From assembly GCA_012513395.1 (NCBI GenBank), contig JAAZCH010000146.1:1-38792 (forward strand): DNA of 38,792 nt, given 5' to 3'. Below the pieces are notes generated by a model. It saw nothing but the letters and a program-made list of their open reading frames with translations. It did no database searches and was not told the origin of the DNA. Positions 32,594-38,792 of this stretch are shown one piece after another. Both the position numbers and the translations under genes were made by a program. Source of the stretch: Tissierellia bacterium (GTDB taxonomy: Bacteria > Bacillota_A > Clostridia > Tissierellales > Peptoniphilaceae). Numbering within the stretch: position 1 is the first letter of the stretch; every line of letters begins with the position of its first letter.

Positions 32594-33922
32594 ATGGAAA
32601 TTAAAGTAACTACAGATAAAAACATAATTGAAAACATTGTGCCTGGCTCTATTGCAGAGGAATTGGAATTGGAAATTGGTGACGAGATTTTGACTATCAA
32701 CGACTCGACGCCAAAAGATATAATAGACTATAAATATCTTATTTCCGATGAGCTTGTGGTGCTAGATATTAAAAAGCTCTCAGGGGAATTGATTTCATTT
32801 GAGATAGAAAAGGATTATGACGAAGATTTGGGGATTGAGTTTACAAACCCTCTTATAGACGAAGCAAAATGTTGCAGCAATAACTGCGTGTTTTGCTTTA
32901 TCAATCAGCTTCCTCCTAATATGAGAAAAACATTGTATTTTAAAGACGACGACAGCAGATTAAGTTTTTTGCAGGGAAATTTTATAACTCTAACTAATAT
33001 GTCTGAAGAAGAAATTGAAAGAATTATTAAATACAAAATATCTCCTATTAACGTATCAGTTCATACGACGAATCCTGAACTTAGAAAGCAAATGCTAAGG
33101 AATCAAAAGGCAGCAAAAGTTTTTGAAATTTTAAAGAGATTTGACGATGCTCATTTAGAAATCAATTGCCAAATCGTTTCAGTCCCTGGAATAAATGATG
33201 GGGAAGAATTAAAGAGAACTATAATGGATTTATTCTCACTAAAAAACAGTGTCAATTCTGTTGCAATAGTGCCTGTGGGAATAACTAAGTATCGAGAGAA
33301 TTTACCCGAGCTAGTTCCCTATGACAGGGAAAAAAGTATAGAAATAATTAATCAAGTTCACAGCTATCAACAAGAATTCCTAAAAGACAAAGGAAGCAGA
33401 TTTGTATTTTTAGCTGATGAATTTTATGTATTGGCAGGATTGGAAATACCCACTGACGAGGAATACGAAGGTTATCCCCAAATAGAAAATGGAGTAGGTT
33501 TAATAAGGAACTTCGACGAAGAAATCAATCTTACCTTGAATGAAGTGGAAGTAAGTGATAAGAGTGGTGATGTGATTTTGGTAACTGGAACTTTAGCAGA
33601 AGATTTTTTAATATCAGTTAGAGATAAAATTAAGTCTAAATTACCTAATATGAATATGAAAGTAGTTCCCATAAAAAATGATTTCTTTGGACATACTATC
33701 ACAGTTGCTGGATTAGTAACTGGTGGGGACATAATAATGCAATTAAAAAATACAACGATAAAAAATATAGTAATACCAGACTGTATGCTAAGGCAAGATA
33801 CGGATTATTTTTTAGATGATGTTACAATTTCAGATATAGAAAAGAAACTAAATAAAAATGTATATGTAGCCAATGTAAGTGGTGAAGATTTTGTTAGGGT
33901 TCTTTTTGAGGAGGTAAAATGA
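32594..33922 (+). CDS. DUF512 radical SAM protein with PDZ-like domain
   Basis: Protein of 442 residues with an N-terminal PDZ-like domain (IVPGSIAEELELEIGDEILTIND), a radical-SAM-like cysteine motif C94-SNN-C98-VF-C101 within KCCSNNCVFCFINQLPPNMRK, the FLQGNFITLTNM stretch, and a C-terminal DUF512 domain (VTGTLAEDFL, VPIKNDFFGHTITVAGLVTGGD). Its function is unknown; the family is conserved in Clostridia next to der, as here. The frame extends upstream to a TTG at 32507, but that part overlaps the divergent promoter and has no ribosome site; ATG 32594 begins at the family N-terminus. Its stop overlaps der (ATGA). Confidence 0.87.
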   Translation: MEIKVTTDKNIIENIVPGSIAEELELEIGDEILTINDSTPKDIIDYKYLISDELVVLDIKKLSGELISFEIEKDYDEDLGIEFTNPLIDEAKCCSNNCVFCFINQLPPNMRKTLYFKDDDSRLSFLQGNFITLTNMSEEEIERIIKYKISPINVSVHTTNPELRKQMLRNQKAAKVFEILKRFDDAHLEINCQIVSVPGINDGEELKRTIMDLFSLKNSVNSVAIVPVGITKYRENLPELVPYDREKSIEIINQVHSYQQEFLKDKGSRFVFLADEFYVLAGLEIPTDEEYEGYPQIENGVGLIRNFDEEINLTLNEVEVSDKSGDVILVTGTLAEDFLISVRDKIKSKLPNMNMKVVPIKNDFFGHTITVAGLVTGGDIIMQLKNTTIKNIVIPDCMLRQDTDYFLDDVTISDIEKKLNKNVYVANVSGEDFVRVLFEEVK

Positions 33923-35241
33923 GTAAGACAGTATGTATAGTTGGTAGACCAAATGTTGGTAAATCGACTTTATTTAATAAAATAGTGCAAAAGAGAATTG
34001 CAATAACAGAAGACACTCCTGGAGTGACTAGAGATAGGATTTACGCAGATGCTGAGTGGCTAGGTAGAGAATTTACCATGATAGATACAGGTGGCGTGGA
34101 TCCCAGAGAAGACGATGAGTTTATGAAAGGTATCAGAGCCCAAGTAGATATTGCTGTAGACCATGCAGATGTGGTAATTTTCCTGATTGATGGAGTAAGT
34201 GGAATTACTTCTACGGATCAAGAAATTGCTAGAATGCTTTTCAGAGCCAAAAAAGAAGTAATTTTGGCTGTGAATAAGGCTGATACCAAGGGAGTTTTGG
34301 AAACTCAGTATGATTATTATGAATTGGGTTTTGGAGATCCTTTTATGATTTCTGCTGAGAACAATATTGGCTTGGGAGATTTATTGGACAAAGTAATTGA
34401 AGGCCTAGACAATATTGAAGAATCTGAAGAGGAAGACGAAAGAATAAAAGTCGCTTTTATAGGAAAGCCTAATGTAGGAAAATCTTCCATAGTGAATAGA
34501 CTAATTGGAGAAGAAAGATCCATTGTTACAAATATTCCTGGTACTACGAGGGATTCCATAGACTCTAAGCTTGATAGAAATGGTTCCAAGTATTTATTTA
34601 TTGATACTGCAGGACTAAGAAAGAAAAAGAAAATTTATGAAGATGTAGAAAGATATTCAGTAGTCAGAACTTTAGCTAGCATAGATAGATCTGATGTATG
34701 CGTTGGAGTTATAGATGCTGTTGAGGGAATTTCTGAACAAGATTCAAAGATTATTGGATATGCCCATGATGCAGGTAAAGCTCTCATAATTGCTGTGAAT
34801 AAATGGGATTTGATTGAAAAAGATACCAATACGGCTAGAAAATTTGAAATAGAAATAAGAGAGGAATTAGGGTTTTGTGCATATGCTCCTGTAATTTTTA
34901 TTTCTGCAGAAACTGGCCAAAGACTAGACAATCTATTAAATCTTATTGATGGCGTGAATGAAAATTACAACCTGAGAATTCAAACAGGTGTATTAAATGA
35001 TATTATAAATAAAGCTATTTTAATGAACCAACCTAGAGCAGACAAAGGACGACAAGGAAAGATTTATTATGCTTCTCAAGTTGCAGTTAGACCACCGACA
35101 TTTTTAGTTTTTGTTAATGACAAAGAATTGATTCATTTTTCATATATAAGATATTTGGAGAATGAACTTAGAAGTCATTTTGGATTTGAAGGAACGCCTA
35201 TAAAAATGATTACTAGGGAGAGAAACGAGAAGGATGGATAA
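33919..35241 (+). CDS. der: Ribosome-assembly GTPase Der (EngA)
   Basis: Double-GTPase needed for 50S ribosome maturation; 440 residues, normal length. The first G domain has GRPNVGKST (8-16), DTPGVTRD, DTGG and NKAD. The second has GKPNVGKSS (182-190), IPGTTRD, DTAG and NKWD. The C-terminal KH-like domain includes RPPTFLVFVND and YLENELR. GAGG precedes the ATG, which overlaps the DUF512 stop. It overlaps plsY by 8 bases; the run DUF512-der-plsY-gpsA is a standard clostridial operon. Confidence 0.97.
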   Translation: MSKTVCIVGRPNVGKSTLFNKIVQKRIAITEDTPGVTRDRIYADAEWLGREFTMIDTGGVDPREDDEFMKGIRAQVDIAVDHADVVIFLIDGVSGITSTDQEIARMLFRAKKEVILAVNKADTKGVLETQYDYYELGFGDPFMISAENNIGLGDLLDKVIEGLDNIEESEEEDERIKVAFIGKPNVGKSSIVNRLIGEERSIVTNIPGTTRDSIDSKLDRNGSKYLFIDTAGLRKKKKIYEDVERYSVVRTLASIDRSDVCVGVIDAVEGISEQDSKIIGYAHDAGKALIIAVNKWDLIEKDTNTARKFEIEIREELGFCAYAPVIFISAETGQRLDNLLNLIDGVNENYNLRIQTGVLNDIINKAILMNQPRADKGRQGKIYYASQVAVRPPTFLVFVNDKELIHFSYIRYLENELRSHFGFEGTPIKMITRERNEKDG

Positions 35242-35842
35242 TGATTTAATAATCAAAATTTTATTATTGATAGCAGCTTATTTAATTGGATGTATTTCTC
35301 CATCTTTTTTGATAGCAAAATATATCTATGGTTTCGACATTAGAACAAAAGGAAGTGGAAACCCAGGGACTACGAACGCTCTTAGAACCATGGGACCAAT
35401 AGTTGCGTTAATAACTTTAGTGCTAGATGTCCTAAAAGGTTCTGCTGGTGCATATTTGGGATATAAGTTTTTTGGGTCTAATTTCAGTCCGTTGACTGGA
35501 CTGATGAGCATACTAGGACATAATTATCCTTTTTATTTAAAATTCAAAGGTGGAAAGGGTGTAGCTACAACGATTGGTGTAGCTGCAGTAGTAGCTCCTA
35601 ATGTATTATTTTTTTGTGGCGGCATTGGACTAATTGTACTGGCCTTTACTAAAATGGTATCGGCGGCTGCCGTTACGGGTTTTGCACTTTTGGTAGGTTT
35701 GTCTATTTTTATTTTGATAACACAAGGGATAGACAATTACGTTTTGATGTTTTTGTTTGTGGGGATATTAAATATTTATCGCCATAGAGAGAATATCAAA
35801 AGAATTCTAAATGGAACTGAAAATAAAATTGGAAAGAAGTGA
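35234..35842 (+). CDS. plsY: Acyl-phosphate:glycerol-3-phosphate acyltransferase
   Basis: Membrane acyltransferase making lysophosphatidate, the first step of phospholipid synthesis; 202 residues. The three conserved loops are present: GSGNPGTTN (40-48), GHNYP (95-99) and GGKGVAT (106-112). About five membrane helices are visible. The first motif has TTN where most enzymes have ATN, a minor change. Located with gpsA, which makes its glycerol-3-phosphate substrate, 5 bases downstream. Confidence 0.95.
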   Translation: MDNDLIIKILLLIAAYLIGCISPSFLIAKYIYGFDIRTKGSGNPGTTNALRTMGPIVALITLVLDVLKGSAGAYLGYKFFGSNFSPLTGLMSILGHNYPFYLKFKGGKGVATTIGVAAVVAPNVLFFCGGIGLIVLAFTKMVSAAAVTGFALLVGLSIFILITQGIDNYVLMFLFVGILNIYRHRENIKRILNGTENKIGKK

Positions 35843-35847
35843 TATAG

Positions 35848-36858
35848 ATGAATAAGACAGCAGTACTTGGCGGCGGAAGCTGGGGAACAGCTTTGGCTCG
35901 GGAACTTGCTTTAAAAAATATAGACACAACATTATACATCAGAAATGAAGAGCAAAAAGACAATTTGGTTAAAACTAAAATTAATTCCAGATATCTTCCT
36001 GAAATAGAACTACCTGAAAACTTATCATATTCCAGTGATTTAAACGAAACCGTTCATGATGCGAAGTTTATAGTATTAGCTGTCCCTACAAATTCAGTTA
36101 GAGATATGTTAATAGAACTTCAAGATAAAATAAATGAAGATGTAATTTTAATAAATGTAGCAAAAGGTATAGAAATGGATACTCTTATGAGGATTTCTGA
36201 AATATCCAATGAGTTACTTCCCCAAAATAGTTTCGTGGCTCTTTCAGGACCAACTCACGCGGAAGAAGTGGCTTTAGATTATCCATCTACTATTGTAGCT
36301 GCTTCAAGAGATTTAGATGCAGCAATGAAGGTACAAAATTTATTTATGTCTGATACGTTTAGGGTCTACACTAATGACGATTTACTAGGTGTGGAATTAG
36401 CTGGGGCTTTAAAAAACGTAATAGCATTAGCAAATGGAATTTTAGTAGGACTAGGCTATGGCGACAATACTATGGCTGCCTTAATGACAAGGGGAATTGC
36501 AGAAATTACCAGATTGGGAACTACTATGGGAGCTTTGCCATCAACATTTTTGGGACTTGCAGGCGTTGGGGATTTAATTGTGACTTGTACGTCTCCTCAT
36601 TCTAGAAATAGAAGATGCGGACAACTTATAGGAGAAGGCAAATCTGTAGAAGAAGCTATCAAAGAAGTTGGGATGGTAGTTGAAGGTATAAAAACTACCT
36701 CAGCAGCTAAAAAGTTAAGTGAAAGATATGATGTAGATATGCCTATTACTACTGCTTTATATGGAGTTTTATACGAAGGGGCGGATGTCAAAGAGGCAGC
36801 TTATTCTTTAATGGTAAGATCTAAAAAACACGAAATGGAAAATAGTTTAAGAGGATGA
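35848..36858 (+). CDS. gpsA: Glycerol-3-phosphate dehydrogenase [NAD(P)+]
   Basis: Makes sn-glycerol-3-phosphate from dihydroxyacetone phosphate for lipid synthesis; 336 residues as usual. The nucleotide-binding motif GGGSWGTALA (8-17), SGPTHAEEV, the catalytic lysine K189 in GALKNVIALANG, and GLAGVGDLIVTC with RNRRCG are all present. It directly follows plsY, forming a lipid-precursor pair, and is 4 bases upstream of the HlyD-like gene. Confidence 0.97.
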   Translation: MNKTAVLGGGSWGTALARELALKNIDTTLYIRNEEQKDNLVKTKINSRYLPEIELPENLSYSSDLNETVHDAKFIVLAVPTNSVRDMLIELQDKINEDVILINVAKGIEMDTLMRISEISNELLPQNSFVALSGPTHAEEVALDYPSTIVAASRDLDAAMKVQNLFMSDTFRVYTNDDLLGVELAGALKNVIALANGILVGLGYGDNTMAALMTRGIAEITRLGTTMGALPSTFLGLAGVGDLIVTCTSPHSRNRRCGQLIGEGKSVEEAIKEVGMVVEGIKTTSAAKKLSERYDVDMPITTALYGVLYEGADVKEAAYSLMVRSKKHEMENSLRG

Positions 36859-36862
36859 TTGT

Positions 36863-38128
36863 GTGAGTAGAACTAGAAGAAAAAACTCGAAGAACAAGAG
36901 ATTTCGACTTCTTATATTAGTGGGTTTAATAATATTAGCCTTTTTTGTTTTTATGCAAAATACCAGGACTATTACGCTTAAAACGTCAAATCCAATTAAA
37001 ACTGAATACTTAGATAAAATAGACACTAAAGGTTATTTAATTTTAAATGAAAAAACTTATACGTCTCAGGGAGATGGAGTGGTGGATTATAACGTAAGAG
37101 ATGGACAAAGAGTTCCAAAAGATCACGTAATAGCAAATTTAAATTTAATGGGCGATGCAAGTGATTTGAAAGATGAGTTATTAAAAGTCCAATCGGCTAT
37201 AGAGTACAAAAATCAAAATCTAAATCCTTCGACGACTGCGTATGAAATTTCAGACAAAGAAATTAATTTAATTTACTCAATACAAGATGCCTTAGTGGAA
37301 GACGACTTACCCAATGCTTTAGTTGCCATTGAAACATTGGAGTTGAATACCAAAAAAAATGTAGATATTTCAGAAATAAGTACGTTGATAAATCTATCTA
37401 ATCAAGAGCTTGAAGATAGAAGAGACGAACTAAGTCGAGAAATTAGTACCAACAATATAGTTTATAAATCCGAAATAGCGGGCATCGTTTCTTATAAGAT
37501 AGATAAACTTGAAGAAATATATACAGAAGAAAACATACCTCAAATAGATTATGAATTTATTAGAAAAAACCCTTCATCTACTCAAATTGGTCAACAAAAT
37601 ACTGTTAAAACTGGAGATCCGTTATACAAATTGATTGATAATTTTGCGTATTTTATGGCTGTTCCTATAGATGAAATGAGCAGTATAGAAAATTTAGAAG
37701 TTGGTAGTTCAATTGAATTATTAGTTAACTCTAGGACAACTCTAAAAGGAAATATTTACCAAATAAACCAAACAGAAAATACTGGAGTAATAATAATCTC
37801 ACTGAAAGACAAACTTTCTGAATTGGGTTATGATAGAATATTAGATGCAAGTATTATAAAAAATAAGATTAAGTCTTATGTAATTAGTACCAAGTCTGTA
37901 GTAGAAGTTAATAATCAACCTGGAGTTTATATCAGAGAACTAAATGGACTAGTTAAATTTAGACCTATTCATATAGTTAACCAAAATGATTTAGATACCA
38001 TAGTGGAAACCGGTGATAATAAAGGTTATATAGAAGATATAAATGGAGAAAGTGTTAGGACAATCACTGTTTTTGATGAGCTAATAGATGAACCAGCAAA
38101 TATTGAGGAAGGACAAATACTTAAATAA
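36863..38128 (+). CDS. HlyD-family-like single-pass membrane protein
   Basis: Protein of 421 residues with a very basic cytoplasmic start (SRTRRKNSKNKRFR), one membrane helix at about 14-33 and a long extracytoplasmic part. The layout resembles HlyD/membrane-fusion adaptors: a lipoyl-like half (GDGVVDYNVRDGQRVPKDHVIANL), a charged helical middle (about 100-200), the second lipoyl-like half (SEIAGIVSYKIDKLEE) and a beta-rich end with VPIDEMSSIENLEVGSSIELLV. No transporter gene is adjacent; the same gene lies between gpsA and yggS/sepF division genes in related Clostridia, so a cell-envelope role is plausible. The start is GTG at 36863 after AGAGG. Confidence 0.75.
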   Translation: MSRTRRKNSKNKRFRLLILVGLIILAFFVFMQNTRTITLKTSNPIKTEYLDKIDTKGYLILNEKTYTSQGDGVVDYNVRDGQRVPKDHVIANLNLMGDASDLKDELLKVQSAIEYKNQNLNPSTTAYEISDKEINLIYSIQDALVEDDLPNALVAIETLELNTKKNVDISEISTLINLSNQELEDRRDELSREISTNNIVYKSEIAGIVSYKIDKLEEIYTEENIPQIDYEFIRKNPSSTQIGQQNTVKTGDPLYKLIDNFAYFMAVPIDEMSSIENLEVGSSIELLVNSRTTLKGNIYQINQTENTGVIIISLKDKLSELGYDRILDASIIKNKIKSYVISTKSVVEVNNQPGVYIRELNGLVKFRPIHIVNQNDLDTIVETGDNKGYIEDINGESVRTITVFDELIDEPANIEEGQILK

Positions 38129-38129
38129 A

Positions 38130-38792
38130 ATGAGCGTAAAAGAAAATTTAAACGAAATTATTGAAAGAATAGAAGATGCTAAAGTTAGAAGTGGTAGAGT
38201 TGATGATGTACATTTATTAGCTGTGACCAAAACTATAGACTATGCTCTAATAGATGAATCCATAGAATGGGGCATAAGGCATATTGGTGAAAATAAAGTA
38301 CAGGACTTACTAAAGAGGATAGACCATTACGGAGATAGCCTAAAATATCACTTCATTGGTGGTCTTCAAAGAAATAAAGTTAAAGATATTATTGGAAAAG
38401 CTTATTTAATTCATTCAGTGGATTCCAAAAGACTTGCTGATGAAATTCAAAAACGAAGCGAAAGTGAAGATTTAGTACAAGATATCTTAATCCAAGTAAA
38501 TGTTTCTAAAGAAGAAACTAAATCAGGAGTTTACCTTGAAGAATTAGATGAATTCGTGTATAATATTTTAGAACTTAGTAACGTTAAAGTCAGAGGTTTG
38601 ATGACAATGGCACCATATGAAGCGGATGAAAATGAGCTAAGGCAAATTTTTTCAAAGCTTAAAAATGCCTTTGATAAAATAAAAAATCAAAATTACAATG
38701 AAGTTTCTATGGATTATCTGTCTATGGGAATGACAGGTGATTACGAAATAGCCATTGAAGAAGGAGCGAATATCGTAAGAATTGGTTCTGGA
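38130..38792 (+). CDS. YggS-family PLP homeostasis protein (partial, runs off the window)
   Basis: The frame is open from the ATG at 38130 to the last base (221 codons), with no stop. It matches the YggS/YlmE/PROSC family: LLAVTKT with the PLP lysine, HIGENKVQDLL, HFIGGLQRNKVKDI, VNVSKEETKSGV, GLMTMAP and SMGMTGDYEIAIEEGANIVRIGSG near the C-terminus. Only about ten residues are missing. It keeps vitamin B6 cofactor balance and often precedes sepF. The start is one base after the preceding stop region; no clear ribosome site is seen, suggesting coupling. Confidence 0.93.
   Translation, partial: MSVKENLNEIIERIEDAKVRSGRVDDVHLLAVTKTIDYALIDESIEWGIRHIGENKVQDLLKRIDHYGDSLKYHFIGGLQRNKVKDIIGKAYLIHSVDSKRLADEIQKRSESEDLVQDILIQVNVSKEETKSGVYLEELDEFVYNILELSNVKVRGLMTMAPYEADENELRQIFSKLKNAFDKIKNQNYNEVSMDYLSMGMTGDYEIAIEEGANIVRIGSG

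Noticed and set aside
36863..38128. Part of an ABC or RND efflux system
   Set aside because: The protein is HlyD-like, but no ATPase, permease or other exporter component is adjacent; efflux is not claimed.

Overview
The window is A+T-rich DNA from a low-GC, anaerobic, amino-acid-fermenting Firmicute. The best match is a Tissierellia/Clostridia-type Stickland fermenter, such as the Peptoniphilaceae/Tissierellaceae neighbourhood; the species cannot be named from sequence alone. The evidence is a complete glycine reductase operon with two UGA-decoded selenoproteins, a full selenocysteine apparatus, Gram-positive regulators (T-box, glycine riboswitch), AGA/ATA-rich codon use and strong GGAGG ribosome binding sites. 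No mobile element, CRISPR array or prophage gene is visible.

Layout. (1) 1-1050 is the 3' end of rpoC, closed by a perfect-stem hairpin. (2) 1185-9086, plus strand, is a tightly packed cluster: recJ, rel, dtd, an MBL-fold hydrolase, a hemZ-like radical SAM gene and a divergent MurE-like ligase. (3) 9214-11382 is an OmpR-type two-component system whose sensor has a Met/His-rich outer loop. (4) 11400-13856 is an aspartate T-box, aspS and an RseC-like gene. (5) 13900-20424 is the selenium block. On the minus strand lie selA-selB and, separately, selD-yedF-DUF3343-cysteine desulfurase; tRNA-Sec (UCA) sits on the plus strand between them. (6) 20703-23100 is a DUF5058 membrane protein, a second membrane protein and an M19 dipeptidase. 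(7) 23359-31054 is a glycine riboswitch followed by grdX-trxB-trxA-grdE-grdA-grdB-grdC-grdD. (8) 31073-31240 is a striking imperfect palindrome with a GC-rich loop, lying between grdD and a convergent thrE-like exporter pair. (9) 32594-38792, plus strand, holds a DUF512 radical SAM gene, der, plsY, gpsA, an HlyD-like membrane protein and the start of a yggS-type gene that runs off the window.

How the parts fit. Regions 5-7 read as one physiological unit. SelD makes selenophosphate, and SelA converts seryl-tRNA-Sec to selenocysteyl-tRNA. SelB delivers it at the UGA codons of grdA and grdB, each followed by a hairpin. TrxB/TrxA supply electrons and GrdABCDE reduces glycine to acetyl phosphate and ammonia. 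The riboswitch links expression to glycine. The transporter-like pair plus dipeptidase between the sel and grd blocks may import or cleave glycine-containing dipeptides, which is inference.

The least explained items are the 31.1-kb palindrome, the DUF5058/membrane-protein/dipeptidase cassette, the MurE-like ligase lacking usual MurE signatures, and the apparently leaderless DUF512 gene.
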